From: Ilumatobacteraceae bacterium
GTDB taxonomy: Bacteria; Actinomycetota; Acidimicrobiia; Acidimicrobiales; Ilumatobacteraceae
Length of the DNA stretch: 33,693 nucleotides
Reading direction: 5' to 3'
Assembly (NCBI GenBank): GCA_025451395.1
Contig: JANWKM010000073.1
Location: forward strand, 1-33,693
Shown here: positions 22,995 through 31,287 of the stretch, one piece after another
Position numbering within the stretch: the stretch's first letter is position 1
Layout: each line of letters starts with the position of its first letter
Program-made: the position numbers and the translations under genes
The notes under the pieces: model-generated
Told to the model about the DNA's origin: nothing
The model's input: the letters and a program-made list of their open reading frames with translations, nothing else
Databases searched by the model: none

Positions 22995-24073
22995 GCAGGC
23001 ACCTCGTCCACACCTAGTCGTTGCATACACAGCCGCTGTGCAGCCCACTCGGCGTGCTCGCGCAGGATCGGATCGTCGTGGACGAGGTATTCGCGCAGGA
23101 CGTCCTGCACTTCGCCACTTGAGTCACCGATGTTGCCAAGCACGACGAGTGCGTTGCGACGAATCCATCGCGGGTCGCGATCAGCGAGATACCACGGGCT
23201 CCATTGCGCAACGAGTTCGGCGTCGGAGCACGTCAATAACTCGAGTACCGAGAGCCAGGCCTTCGGCGCGTCTTGCGCAGGCGCTCGATTGCTCGGCCCG
23301 AAGCGAATCGTCGGCGGGCACACCTCTTGGCAGTCGTCGCAGCCATAGATGCGATCACCCACCAACTCTCGCAACGCCACCGGGATCGTCCCGGGCTTCT
23401 GCAAAACCCACGCCAGGCAACGAGTCGCGTCAATGACGCCCGGCTCGATGATCGCTCGTGTTGGGCAGACGTCGAGGCAGCGACGACAGGCGCCACATCC
23501 GTCCTCGACCGGTTGCTGGTGTATCGGTAGCGCGGCGGTCGTCACCACACAACCGAGCACGAACCAACTACCGGCACCGGGGAGCAGCAGGTTGGCGTTC
23601 TTACCGAACCAGCCGATGCCTGCCAACTGCGCAACCTCGCGGTCGACGATCGAGTTGTCGTCGACGAACGCGACTGCGCGGAATCCATCGGCGCGCAGCC
23701 GGCGTGCCACGGCCCGCAATGCCGCGCGCAGAGGGGCGTAATGATCGACCCAGGCGTAGCGCGCGACCCGCGCCTGCACGCCCTTCGGGCGCGGCGCATC
23801 GTCGAGCAGGTACGGGCGAGCCGCGACAAACACGGACTGCGCATCGGGGACCGCCCGCCGGGGATTGGTGGATCGAGACGGGTTGCGGAACGTGAACTGC
23901 ATTCCGTCGGTCAGGCCGCGCCGAAGCCGATCGTCGATCGCCGTTCGAGCCCGCGACAACACTTCCGCCGGAGCAACCCCAGTGTGGGTGACGCCGAATG
24001 GCTCGGTGATTTGCGCCAATCTGGCGAGGTAGGCCGCGTCGGTGGCCGGCGGCGGCGAATCAGCGGGCCTCAC
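22991..24073 (-). CDS. queG: Epoxyqueuosine reductase
   Basis: A 360-residue cobalamin- and Fe-S-dependent epoxyqueuosine reductase, last step of queuosine tRNA-modification synthesis. It has AIDDRLRRGLTDGMQF, ARYAWVDHYAPLR, DREVAQLAGIGWFGKNANLLLPGAGSWFVLG, and two ferredoxin-type clusters, CGACRRCLDVCPTRAI and GCDDCQEVCP. A HEAT-like C-terminal region follows (RDPRWIRRNALVVLGNIGD). The GTG start at 24073 overlaps the end of the small Cys-pair gene by 14 bp. Upstream frame extension exists, but the protein opens conservatively at VRPADSPPP. No other queuosine genes are in the window. Confidence 0.92.
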   Translation of the reverse strand: MRPADSPPPATDAAYLARLAQITEPFGVTHTGVAPAEVLSRARTAIDDRLRRGLTDGMQFTFRNPSRSTNPRRAVPDAQSVFVAARPYLLDDAPRPKGVQARVARYAWVDHYAPLRAALRAVARRLRADGFRAVAFVDDNSIVDREVAQLAGIGWFGKNANLLLPGAGSWFVLGCVVTTAALPIHQQPVEDGCGACRRCLDVCPTRAIIEPGVIDATRCLAWVLQKPGTIPVALRELVGDRIYGCDDCQEVCPPTIRFGPSNRAPAQDAPKAWLSVLELLTCSDAELVAQWSPWYLADRDPRWIRRNALVVLGNIGDSSGEVQDVLREYLVHDDPILREHAEWAAQRLCMQRLGVDEVPA

Positions 24074-24254
24074 GATGACGCAGCGTAGGCACCAGTCCGG
24101 CCGCAGCGAGCAACTCGACCGCACGAAGTTCGTCGGCATCGAAGGTCATGCGCTCGCGTTGCGCCGGTGCGAGCAGGTGCGTCACGACGCAATCGGCGCA
24201 TGTGGCCGTGCGTTGCATGACACAGGAGTCGCAGGAGATAACGAGCGTTGACAT
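24060..24254 (-). CDS. Small Cys-pair protein
   Basis: A 64-residue protein with two CxxC pairs near the N-terminus, in SCDSCVMQRTATCADCVV, followed by a helical segment (ELRAVELLAAAGLVPTLRH). The four Cys residues could bind zinc or an Fe-S cluster. Short proteins of this kind with a CDSC...CxDC motif seem to recur in Actinobacteria, but I know no function. ATG 24254 was chosen over ATG 24266; CATGCT, a weak -10-like string, is 7 nt before it. It overlaps the queG start by 14 bp and probably heads that operon. Confidence 0.72.
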   Translation of the reverse strand: MSTLVISCDSCVMQRTATCADCVVTHLLAPAQRERMTFDADELRAVELLAAAGLVPTLRHREAR

Positions 24255-24302
24255 AGCTGGAAGCATGGCAACGGGGTCTCACAGAGTCGTTGAAGGGACT
24301 GG

Positions 24303-25376
24303 TTAGCGGCGCGCGAGGGCAAGAAAGGTGTTGCTACTGACGACATTGGCTCCAGCGGCGCGGACATCGGCAACGACTGCCTGATCGTTGGTGATCACCA
24401 CGACCGGCCTGGCAACGTCGAGCGCGGCCACCTCGGCGCGAAGGACATCATCGGCCGTCACGCCTTCGGGCGAGTACGACACGCGAATCAGGCGCCGCTT
24501 CGGTGAGGCTGCGCCGACCACCGACGACCCGTCGAAAACCACGTGCAACTTGGTTCCCCAGCGGCGGGCAATGTTCTCGGCCGCATCGATGCACGCCGTG
24601 CGCTGCGCCTCGAGCGACAACGACTTCCAACCCAACTTGGCGACGTTGTAACCATCGACCAGAACAGTCACTCCCGCGACGCGCAGCATGTGCTCACCCG
24701 CCGCCTCGCTGTTGCCGAGCAGACCGCCCGGGACCGCGATCGGCCTGCGCGTGCGTCGGGTGCGCGGCACCTTGGCTGGCGGCTTGCGAGTTTTGGCAGT
24801 CGGTGCGGCGATCGGTGGTTCCGCCTTCGTGTGCTTCTCGGCAGCGCGCTCCAGTTGCTTCACCTGTGAGCGTGCCGCAGCCAACTCTGCTTTCAGTTGA
24901 CGCATATCGGCAGCGACGGTCGCGCGCGCTGCACGCTCCGCCTCCAGTTGCTCGGAAAGTCGCGCCGATTCCAATCGCGACCGCGCGGCGACGGCTTCGG
25001 CGGCGCGACGGCGCTTCTGTTCGCGGCGCAGATCCCCGGCTTCGTCGGCTTCCACGGCGCCATTGGTCGCAGCTTTCGCGGCGGCCGCTTGCCAACCCTC
25101 GGGGCGAGTGAGCCACAGCATTCCGACCTCGTCGATCAAGTCCCCCGTGGCAACAACACTCAGGCGATGCAGGAAGTCGCTGTCGCTCTCGACTGCGGCC
25201 CTCAGCGGCGTCAACGCCGATGGCGGCAGTTTGTGGAATCGCAGGTATGGCTTAACCCCGGAGGGAACCGGCATCGGCGGCCGCAGTTTCACGCCAATCG
25301 CTGCAATCGCGACAGCGAACTCGAGTGCCGACCGCAGCGATTCGTCGGGAAGTTCGGCGGAAACGTCGGCGGGCAT
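24303..25376 (-). CDS. NYN-domain putative ribonuclease with central coiled coil
   Basis: A 357-residue protein in three parts. The N-terminal ~120 residues are a helical domain, LPDESLRSALEFAVAIAAIG...FHKLPPSALTPLRAAVESDSDFLHRL, of the kind that precedes NYN domains in Actinobacteria. Next comes a long coiled coil rich in Arg, Ala and Glu (about 120-190) and a basic linker. The C-terminal ~130 residues are a NYN (PIN-like) domain, with VTVLVDGYNVAKLGW, ADDVLRAEVAAL and VVVITNDQAVVADVRAAGANVV providing acidic residues. RNA is the usual substrate in the fold (YacP/Rae1 type). ATG 25376 has TAGCCT 6 nt upstream. It is divergent from the SOS-box-controlled exonuclease fusion. Confidence 0.88.
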   Translation of the reverse strand: MPADVSAELPDESLRSALEFAVAIAAIGVKLRPPMPVPSGVKPYLRFHKLPPSALTPLRAAVESDSDFLHRLSVVATGDLIDEVGMLWLTRPEGWQAAAAKAATNGAVEADEAGDLRREQKRRRAAEAVAARSRLESARLSEQLEAERAARATVAADMRQLKAELAAARSQVKQLERAAEKHTKAEPPIAAPTAKTRKPPAKVPRTRRTRRPIAVPGGLLGNSEAAGEHMLRVAGVTVLVDGYNVAKLGWKSLSLEAQRTACIDAAENIARRWGTKLHVVFDGSSVVGAASPKRRLIRVSYSPEGVTADDVLRAEVAALDVARPVVVITNDQAVVADVRAAGANVVSSNTFLALARR

Positions 25377-25382
25377 CTGGTC

Positions 25383-25388
25383 AGGCTA
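25383..25388 (-). promoter_or_regulatory. -10 box of the NYN gene
   Basis: TAGCCT (minus strand, complement of 25383-25388) lies 6 nt before the NYN ATG at 25376, a leaderless layout. The flanking SOS-type boxes at 25402-25436 are upstream of it, so LexA could also affect this gene. Confidence 0.45.
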
Positions 25389-25401
25389 ACGAGCGACCTG
25401 A

Positions 25402-25444
25402 TCGAACGCCTGTTCTTGACACGAACGGGCGTTCGTGCTCAACT
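25402..25444 (+). promoter_or_regulatory. Two SOS (LexA) boxes and promoter of the DEDD-UvrC-like gene
   Basis: Box 1, ACGAACGGGCGTTCGT at 25421-25436, is a perfect inverted repeat that contains the actinobacterial SOS core CGAAC-N4-GTTCG. Box 2, TCGAACGCCTGTTCTT at 25402-25417, has the half-sites TCGAAC and GTTCTT. Between and over them is a strong -35 TTGACA (25416-25421), 17 nt, then a -10-like TCAACT (25439-25444). Box 1 fills the spacer, so LexA binding would block RNA polymerase. Transcription would start near 25451, two bases before GTG 25453. Seen directly; LexA use is by consensus. Confidence 0.8.
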
Positions 25445-25452
25445 GGGCCGCT

Positions 25453-27099
25453 GTGCAGCGCTCGCTCGACGATCTGGGCACGCCGCTCGCCGATGTCACG
25501 TTCTGCGTCCTCGACATCGAAACGACGGGAAGCGACCGTGGTGGCGACCTGATCACCGAGATTGGCGTCGTCAAAGTGCGACGCGGCGAGTGCCTGGGCA
25601 CGATGGCCACACTGGTCAACCCTGGCAAAGCGATCGCTCCCAGCGTCGTGGTACTTACCGGCATCACACAGTCGATGGTGGCCACTGCACCGCGCATCGA
25701 ATGCGTGTTGCCCTCGTTGCAAGAGTTCGTCGGCGATGCGGTCATCGTCGGCCACAACGTCGGCTTCGACATGGGCTTCATCAACGCCGCCCTGCTGCGC
25801 AGCGACCGCGCATCGTTTCGCAACATCGTCATCGACACGTTGCCTCTCGCCCGCCGGTTGATGCGCGACGAAGTACCCAACTGTCGACTGGGCACGCTTG
25901 CCACTCGTCTCCGGCTCGATCACAAGCCAACGCACCGCGCGCTCGACGACGCGCTCGCCACCACCGACCTGTTGCACCTGCTGCTTGAGCGCGCAGCTGG
26001 CCTCGGCGTGTTAGGTCTCGATGATCTGGTGTTGCTACCAAAGATGGGCGGCCATCCGCAGGCGGGGAAATTGAAGCTCACGCATCACTTACCGCGCGCG
26101 CCGGGCGTGTACCGCTTCCTCGGCGCGTACGACGAGGTTCTCTACGTCGGCAAGGCCACCAATCTGCGCCAACGCGTGCGCAGTTACTTCGGAAGCGATG
26201 ATCGCCGCAAGATCGGGCCGCTGTTGCGAGAGACGCAGCGACTCGCGCACACCGCTACAAGCGATCCGATCAGCGCCGAGATACTCGAGCTTCGGTATCT
26301 GCACCGCTTGAATCCGCGATACAACCGCGTGGGCACTACGTGGCAGAAGTACTGCTATGTGCGCATCACGACCGAGGAGGCATGGCCGCGACTCGTGATC
26401 ACTAGCGAACCTGCGGCTACCGGTGTGCACATCGGGCCACTCACTTCACGATCGACGGCCACCGCCTTCATTGAGGCGGTGCAATCGGCACTTCCCATTC
26501 GGCGGTGTGGCACCAAGATCGGCAAGAACTACAAGCCCCCCGTCGACGCAGTGCCGTGCGCCGGCGCCCGACTCGGTGTCGCGCTGTGCCCGTGCAGCGG
26601 CACAGCCGACGAGGCGACCTATTGGCGGATTGTTGCGCAGGTTGTCGCGGCCTGCACGACCTCGCCACAGCTTGTACTCGATCCGCTGTGGACGAAGATT
26701 GCAGAGCTCGCCGCCGGTCGCCGCTACGAGGAAGCGGCGAGCATGCGCGACCGCGCGACGGCGTTCGCGGGCGCCATCACTCGCCAGCGCCGGTTCGACC
26801 AACTTCGCTCGGCCGGTGAGGTCGAGGTGCAGATCCACGACACCACGCTGCAGATTCGCGATGGCGTGCTGCTGACTGTGCAACAGCCGGGCCAGTTCGC
26901 CACCGAACTCGAGCTCGCGCCACCGGTGGCGCCAGCATTTCCGGTGACCCTCCCCCGCCAGGCCGCCGACGAGGTGTTGTGTCTCGCTCGCGCCATCGAC
27001 CGCGCCAGTTTTCACGCACGACTGCACAGTTGCACTGGCGAGTGGGCATGGCCGACGACTCCGGTACCTGAGGTCACTCGTCTTCATGCTGCTGCTTGA
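25453..27099 (+). CDS. DEDD exonuclease - UvrC-like (GIY-YIG) fusion
   Basis: A 548-residue protein combining two nuclease types. Residues ~15-180 are a DnaQ-like DEDDh exonuclease: VLDIETTG (Asp21, Glu23), HNVGFDMGFI and HRALDDALAT. A linker follows, then a GIY-YIG nuclease as in UvrC and Cho: PGVYRFLG...VLYVGKATNLRQRVRSYFG with a distal Glu in ILELRYLHRLNPRYN. A UVR-like motif, ELAAGRRYEEAASMRDRA, lies near 425. The UvrC C-terminal RNase-H-like half is absent. It is known as a conserved actinobacterial fusion and expected to act in repair. GTG 25453 is preferred because the TTGACA promoter, with SOS boxes, places the transcript start 2 nt before it; GTG 25435 is in the promoter. It overlaps convergent thrB by 26 bp. 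Confidence 0.9.
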   Translation: MQRSLDDLGTPLADVTFCVLDIETTGSDRGGDLITEIGVVKVRRGECLGTMATLVNPGKAIAPSVVVLTGITQSMVATAPRIECVLPSLQEFVGDAVIVGHNVGFDMGFINAALLRSDRASFRNIVIDTLPLARRLMRDEVPNCRLGTLATRLRLDHKPTHRALDDALATTDLLHLLLERAAGLGVLGLDDLVLLPKMGGHPQAGKLKLTHHLPRAPGVYRFLGAYDEVLYVGKATNLRQRVRSYFGSDDRRKIGPLLRETQRLAHTATSDPISAEILELRYLHRLNPRYNRVGTTWQKYCYVRITTEEAWPRLVITSEPAATGVHIGPLTSRSTATAFIEAVQSALPIRRCGTKIGKNYKPPVDAVPCAGARLGVALCPCSGTADEATYWRIVAQVVAACTTSPQLVLDPLWTKIAELAAGRRYEEAASMRDRATAFAGAITRQRRFDQLRSAGEVEVQIHDTTLQIRDGVLLTVQQPGQFATELELAPPVAPAFPVTLPRQAADEVLCLARAIDRASFHARLHSCTGEWAWPTTPVPEVTRLHAAA

Positions 27100-27946
27100 C
27101 ATCGCGTCGCTCGATCACTGCGCCCACACGGTCGATGCGCAAGATCTTGCTGTGTCCCTCGGAGGGCAGCGTTGCTGCGATCGACTCGGCGTCTTTGACC
27201 GCACACATCACCGCAACCGCCGGTCCGGATCCGCTGAGCCATGCCGCCCATGCGCCGGCGTCGAGCGCGGCTGTTAGCGCGTCACGTGAGGGTTTCGCGT
27301 TTGCCAGGCGAAGAGTCTGGTGAATTCGATCGGCGGTCGCGGCGCGCAACGCGCCGATGTCACCAGCCACCAACGCGGCGACCAGCAATGCCGTGCGCCC
27401 GATGTTGTGCACTGCATCGGCGAGCGCCACCGTTTCCGGAAGTTTCCGGCGCGATTCGTCGGTCGACGTTGCGAACGAAGGCACCCACATCACCATCGCC
27501 GGGTCGAGCTGTACCGGAACTCGGACGACATGCCCAGCAGCCGTGGCCACGACGCCGCCATACAGCGACGCCGCCGCATTGTCGGCATGGCCCTCCAACT
27601 CGGTCGCGAGACGCAGTAGTTCTGGCATCGCCTGCTGCAACCGGTCGCTGTCGACACCGCGACGTTGCCCGTGCGCCGCGACCACCCCGCCGACGCGCAC
27701 CGCGCCACTGAATCCCATCCCACGGCCCACCGGTATCGACGAGCGCACGCTCACCGAACCTTCCCCGCCACCGCGGCGAAACGCGATCGTTGCCGGGTGG
27801 TGCTCATCGAGCAGTTGCGCGTCGGCCAACTCCAACTCGTGCTCGATGGGTTCGGCAATGACATCGGCATACACCGTCAGCGCCATGCCAAGCGCATCGA
27901 AGCCTGGTCCCAAATTCGCCGACGAAGCCGGAACCCGAACAATCAT
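27074..27946 (-). CDS. thrB: Homoserine kinase
   Basis: A 290-residue GHMP-family kinase. It starts MIVRVPASSANLGPGFDALGMAL, the typical homoserine kinase opening, has the phosphate loop VGRGMGFSGAVRVGG and ends with the C-terminal GHMP motif AWAAWLSGSGPAVAVM. The phosphate loop differs from the common GLGSSAA. Function: ATP-dependent phosphorylation of homoserine in threonine synthesis. ATG 27946 shares its first base with the last base of the trpD TGA stop (TGATG). The gene ends inside the convergent exonuclease-fusion gene. Pairing with trpD rather than with hom/thrC is unusual. Other GHMP kinases such as mevalonate-type are less likely given the opening motif. Confidence 0.88.
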   Translation of the reverse strand: MIVRVPASSANLGPGFDALGMALTVYADVIAEPIEHELELADAQLLDEHHPATIAFRRGGGEGSVSVRSSIPVGRGMGFSGAVRVGGVVAAHGQRRGVDSDRLQQAMPELLRLATELEGHADNAAASLYGGVVATAAGHVVRVPVQLDPAMVMWVPSFATSTDESRRKLPETVALADAVHNIGRTALLVAALVAGDIGALRAATADRIHQTLRLANAKPSRDALTAALDAGAWAAWLSGSGPAVAVMCAVKDAESIAATLPSEGHSKILRIDRVGAVIERRDVKQQHEDE

Positions 27947-29007
27947 CAGTGACCAAACTCTTCGACGGCCGACTGCGACACTTCGACCCACTTCGCCAAA
28001 GTTGCCTGCGCGCTCCCCGAGTCGATCGATTCCGTCGCCGTGATCAAGCCCTTCTCCAGCGAAGAAGCGGTGTCGGCCACCACGAGGGCCGCCGCCGCGT
28101 TGAGCAGCACGATGTTGCGATGCGCGCCGTGTTCGCCGCCGAGGACGCGGCGCACGACGTCGGCGTTGAAGTCAGGTTTCCCGCCGACGAGTTCATCGAG
28201 GATGGCCGGTGCCAAGCCGAGCGCCACTGGGTCGATGGAGAAGCTCCGCACTGCGTCGCCATCGAGCGCCAACACGGTGGACGAGCCGGTGGTCGTCAGT
28301 TCATCGAGGCCATTGCCGTGCACGACCCACGCACGCTTTGAGCCATGCAAGCGCAGCGACGCCAACATGCGTTCCGCGACCGCCGGATTGGCGACGCCGA
28401 TGAGGTGTCGCTGCACGCGACCTGGGTTGGCCATCGGGCCGAGCAGATTGAACACCGTCGGGATACCGATTTCTCGGCGACTGGGCGCCGCGAACCGAAA
28501 CGCCGGGTGATAGCGAGGAGCCAGGCAGAAACCAATCCCCGCTTCTTCGATGCAGCGCGCAACTCCTTGCGGCGCGAGCTCAACGGCAACCCCGAGCTCT
28601 TCCAGCACGTCGGCCGTGCCGCACTGCGAACTGGCGGCCCGTGCGCCGTGCTTGCACACCGGCACACCGGTGCCGGCGGCGACGATGGCGGCCATCGTGC
28701 TGACATTCACGCTGTGGCTCCGGTCGCCACCGGTTCCGACGACGTCGATCGCCGCCCCGCGCAGTTCGTCGGGTAGCGGCACGATTTCTGCGGCTTCCAG
28801 CACCGCGTCGAGGAGCCCGGAGATCTCCTCCGGCGACTCGCCCTTGGCGCGCAGTGCGACGACGAACCCGATCAGCTGGGCCGCGGTGGCATCGCCCGAG
28901 AGAATGGTGGCCATCGCGGCACGGGCGTGCGCCGCCGGAAGGTCGCGCTTCTCGAGCAGCTCGGTCAGCAACGCCGGCCAACCGCCGAACTCGTCGATAC
29001 GACTCAT
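27946..29007 (-). CDS. trpD: Anthranilate phosphoribosyltransferase
   Basis: A 353-residue anthranilate phosphoribosyltransferase of tryptophan synthesis. It has the PRPP-binding DVVGTGGDRSHSVNVST, CKHGARAASSQCGTADVLEELG, and RYHPAFRFAAPSRREIGIPTVFNLLGPMANP, all diagnostic. Length is standard. The gene is separated from other trp genes, with thrB immediately downstream (TGATG junction) and whiB 22 bp upstream on the same strand. ATG 29007 has TAGCCT 6 nt upstream, so it may have its own leaderless promoter inside the whiB-trpD gap. Confidence 0.95.
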   Translation of the reverse strand: MSRIDEFGGWPALLTELLEKRDLPAAHARAAMATILSGDATAAQLIGFVVALRAKGESPEEISGLLDAVLEAAEIVPLPDELRGAAIDVVGTGGDRSHSVNVSTMAAIVAAGTGVPVCKHGARAASSQCGTADVLEELGVAVELAPQGVARCIEEAGIGFCLAPRYHPAFRFAAPSRREIGIPTVFNLLGPMANPGRVQRHLIGVANPAVAERMLASLRLHGSKRAWVVHGNGLDELTTTGSSTVLALDGDAVRSFSIDPVALGLAPAILDELVGGKPDFNADVVRRVLGGEHGAHRNIVLLNAAAALVVADTASSLEKGLITATESIDSGSAQATLAKWVEVSQSAVEEFGH

Positions 29008-29013
29008 TCGTTC

Positions 29014-29019
29014 AGGCTA
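29014..29019 (-). promoter_or_regulatory. -10 box of trpD-thrB
   Basis: TAGCCT on the minus strand, 6 nt before the trpD ATG, inside the 22-bp gap after whiB. It is identical to the -10 string at the NYN gene. No -35 of good fit is seen. Confidence 0.4.
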
Positions 29020-29029
29020 GAAGGTCGCC

Positions 29030-29269
29030 CTAGGCGGTGCGACGCCGCTGGCGGATCAGCCGGCGTCGTTCACGCTCGGTGGCACCGCCCCAAACTCCCG
29101 ACTTTTCACGCACCTGCAGCGCGTATTCCAGGCAGGCGACCCGCACGCCGCATTCGGCGCACACATGCTTTGCCTCAAGTGCGTCGTCATCATCGTCGGG
29201 ATAGAAGACGCTGGGGTCGAGTCCCCTGCACGCCCCCAGCTGACGCCACACGATCTCTTTGACCGACAC
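29030..29269 (-). CDS. WhiB-family transcriptional regulator
   Basis: A 79-residue WhiB-like protein. Four conserved Cys residues are present: Cys14 (LGACRG), Cys37-x2-Cys40 (CAEC) and Cys46, the usual Cx22-Cx2-Cx5-C-type arrangement that holds a [4Fe-4S] cluster. They are followed by GVWGG (58-62) and a basic DNA-binding tail, ERERRRLIRQRRRTA. An unusually acidic run of five Asp lies at 25-29. Start GTG 29269 has GGGGG eight bases upstream. WhiB proteins control division, redox and stress genes in Actinobacteria. Which class it is cannot be decided from sequence alone. Confidence 0.93.
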   Translation of the reverse strand: MSVKEIVWRQLGACRGLDPSVFYPDDDDDALEAKHVCAECGVRVACLEYALQVREKSGVWGGATERERRRLIRQRRRTA

Positions 29270-29297
29270 GAACTCTGCCCCCGTTTAGTCAGTAACT

Positions 29298-29313
29298 GCG
29301 GGACCCCTCCCGC
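29298..29313. terminator. Short GC hairpin between DUF3501 and whiB
   Basis: GCGGGA (29298-29303) and TCCCGC (29308-29313) form a perfect 6-bp stem with a CCCC loop, 29 bp ahead of the whiB start. No T-run follows on either strand, so it may be a weak terminator of the upstream DUF3501 operon or part of the whiB leader. The rest of the 111-bp gap shows nothing else. Confidence 0.4.
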
Positions 29314-29380
29314 AACGACCTGAATCTACGTTCGCGCCCATCGGCAAAGCCAGCCCAGAATGTGCGATTTCTGCGCGATT

Positions 29381-29962
29381 TTAAGGGCGAAGATCGCGCA
29401 ACAGTTCGGCCTCGGTGGCAGCCGGCAGCATGGCCGATTCGCGATACGCCGGGTGATCGATCTCCAGCGTGACGCCCTCGGCGAATACCGCTACCTGGTC
29501 GGGTGTGAAGTGGAAGGTGATGTAATGAACGGCCGCCGTGATCTCGTCGCGTGTGAGTTGGGCGGCATGCTCGGCCCGCACGACACCCCGAACCGTGGCG
29601 GTTGGCAGCCGGAAGAGCACCGAGTTCTCGATGCCCACCAGGCGCGGCAACCATTCGCGCATCTGGTCGTCGGACGTCAGCTCGATGAACAAGGTTGCGC
29701 ACAGCTGACCCGGCTCGGGGATGAGCGGGTTGTACACGTCGAGTTCTTGCTGGATGCCGTCGTCGGTGAAGATGCGCTCGACGCGGGCCATCTCCTGAAT
29801 CTGGTAGCGCATCGTCTCGCGACTTTCGAACATCACTGAGACAACCGTGCCGATGGCAACCCGCCGGCAACGCTTCAGTTCGATCACCTGCGCGCGGAGT
29901 GCGTCGCGCTCGCGTTCGTAGGCCCGTGCGTCGGCGATATCAGCAAGGGTCAGTTTGCGCAT
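29381..29962 (-). CDS. DUF3501 family protein
   Basis: A 193-residue soluble protein that I recognise as DUF3501: MRKLTLADIADARAYERERDALRAQVIELKRCRRVAIGTVVSVMFESRETMRYQIQEMARVERI, then a long conserved body ending near FHFTPDQVAVFAEGVTLEIDHPAYRESAML. No catalytic motif, signal or membrane segment is visible. It is the last gene of the PerR-rubrerythrin-FeS run, 12 bp after the Fe-S protein, with GAAGGA as ribosome binding site. In other genomes it is commonly found with rubrerythrin and CCG-domain proteins (recollection), which suggests a shared role in peroxide handling. Function unknown. Confidence 0.87.
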   Translation of the reverse strand: MRKLTLADIADARAYERERDALRAQVIELKRCRRVAIGTVVSVMFESRETMRYQIQEMARVERIFTDDGIQQELDVYNPLIPEPGQLCATLFIELTSDDQMREWLPRLVGIENSVLFRLPTATVRGVVRAEHAAQLTRDEITAAVHYITFHFTPDQVAVFAEGVTLEIDHPAYRESAMLPAATEAELLRDLRP

Positions 29963-29974
29963 GGTCCTTCACCG

Positions 29975-31285
29975 CTACTGATCTTCTTCCACAATCCCGT
30001 ATGCACGCGCGATCAATTGCAGCGGGTGCAGCGGCTCCTCACCGGTTTGCTCGTTGATGGCGGTGTTGGCCAGGTGACAGTCACCGGCGACCACGTCGCC
30101 GCCCGCCGCGTGAATCTCGTCGGCGAGCTTGCGTGCGATCGGGATGCTGATGTCGCCGTTCTCGGCGCGCAAGCCCCACATACCGTCGATGCCGCTGCAC
30201 TGCTGCACCAGTTTGACCTTGGCCCCGGTCAGCTTCAGCAGATCGCGGCTCTTCAGTCCGATGTTTTGTGCCTTCAAGTGGCAGGGCGTGTGATACGTGA
30301 TCGTTGCCGGCACGAAGCCCTCAAACTCGATATCGAGGCTGGTGCCCTCGGCCTTGTGCACGTTCATCAAGTATTCGGAGGCGTCGTAGGTGCGCGAGGC
30401 AACCAGTTCGGCGTCTGCCCCGCCGACGTAGTCCATGTAATCCTTTTTGAGCACGTATCCACAGGTCGGCTGCGGGACGACGACGTCGTGGCCCTTGCGG
30501 ACAGCGGCCGCAAGTACGGCGACGTTCTTCGTGGCCACTTTCGTGAACTGATCGACGTCGCCGCTGTGCAGCCACGGCGCACCGCAACATGTGGCACCAC
30601 CGACGAGCGAGCACTCGATGCCGTTGCGTTCGTACACCTTCACCAAGTCGTGACCGATCTGCGGTTGCTGATACTCGACGAGGCAGGTGGGGAACACGGC
30701 GACGCGTCCTTGCCGTTTCGCGATGCGAACCTTGGGGCGCTTGTTGAACCAGGTGGTGAACCGCTGCCGGGCGTAGGGCGGTAACAACCGAACGCTCGAC
30801 ACTCCCGTTGCTTTCTCCATCACCTTGCGCACCACAGAACCCGGCTTGGCACCGAGCATCTTGTTGGCGAGCGGGGCCGTCTTCGTCGCCACCTTGCCCA
30901 ACAGATCGGTGTGGCCCATCACCGAGTCGGTTACTCGGTCACGCAGCGAAACCTGTTTGGTGGCATGGCGCATTGCGTCGGAACGCAGCATCAGCCGTGG
31001 GAAGTCGATCGCCCACTCATGCAACTCGGGCGTATACGGGCAGTTGACGTAGCACAGCTTGCACTGGAAGCACTCGTCGACGACCTGATCCTGCTGCGCG
31101 GGAGTCAGCCGCCCCGCATCTTGATCCTCATGCCGGTCGATCATCTCGAACAGCGTCGGGAACGAGGTGCAGTACTTGAAACACAGCCGACACCCGTGGC
31201 AGATCTCAAAGACGCGAGTGAGTTCTCCGCGCAGGTCCGCCTCGTCGAAATACGACGGGTGCTTCGGGTCGTAGATGATGTTCAG
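29975..31285 (-). CDS. HdrD/GlpC-like Fe-S protein (CCG domains), CTG start
   Basis: A 436-residue protein with two [4Fe-4S] ferredoxin motifs and two CCG domains. The first motif (Cys29-x2-Cys32-x2-Cys35-x3-Cys39, [11 protein letters not shown]) lies upstream of the first ATG (31144). The second is Cys72-x2-Cys75-x2-Cys78-x3-Cys82. CCG-type regions follow: [11 protein letters not shown]...GATCCGAPW and [11 protein letters not shown]...[11 protein letters not shown]. The frame is open from a TAG at about 31308 and offers no ATG, GTG or TTG before CTG 31285, which gives [20 protein letters not shown], the natural N-terminus. Starting at 31144 would delete a cluster. It probably carries electrons between a quinone or thiol pool and rubrerythrin (inference), and is followed by DUF3501. 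Confidence 0.85.
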   Translation of the reverse strand: MNIIYDPKHPSYFDEADLRGELTRVFEICHGCRLCFKYCTSFPTLFEMIDRHEDQDAGRLTPAQQDQVVDECFQCKLCYVNCPYTPELHEWAIDFPRLMLRSDAMRHATKQVSLRDRVTDSVMGHTDLLGKVATKTAPLANKMLGAKPGSVVRKVMEKATGVSSVRLLPPYARQRFTTWFNKRPKVRIAKRQGRVAVFPTCLVEYQQPQIGHDLVKVYERNGIECSLVGGATCCGAPWLHSGDVDQFTKVATKNVAVLAAAVRKGHDVVVPQPTCGYVLKKDYMDYVGGADAELVASRTYDASEYLMNVHKAEGTSLDIEFEGFVPATITYHTPCHLKAQNIGLKSRDLLKLTGAKVKLVQQCSGIDGMWGLRAENGDISIPIARKLADEIHAAGGDVVAGDCHLANTAINEQTGEEPLHPLQLIARAYGIVEEDQ

Positions 31286-31287
31286 TG

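Noticed and set aside
23049-24139. Antisense and out-of-frame open frames over queG and the NYN gene
   Set aside because: Arg/Ala/Pro-rich shadows typical of GC-rich coding DNA; no family motif.
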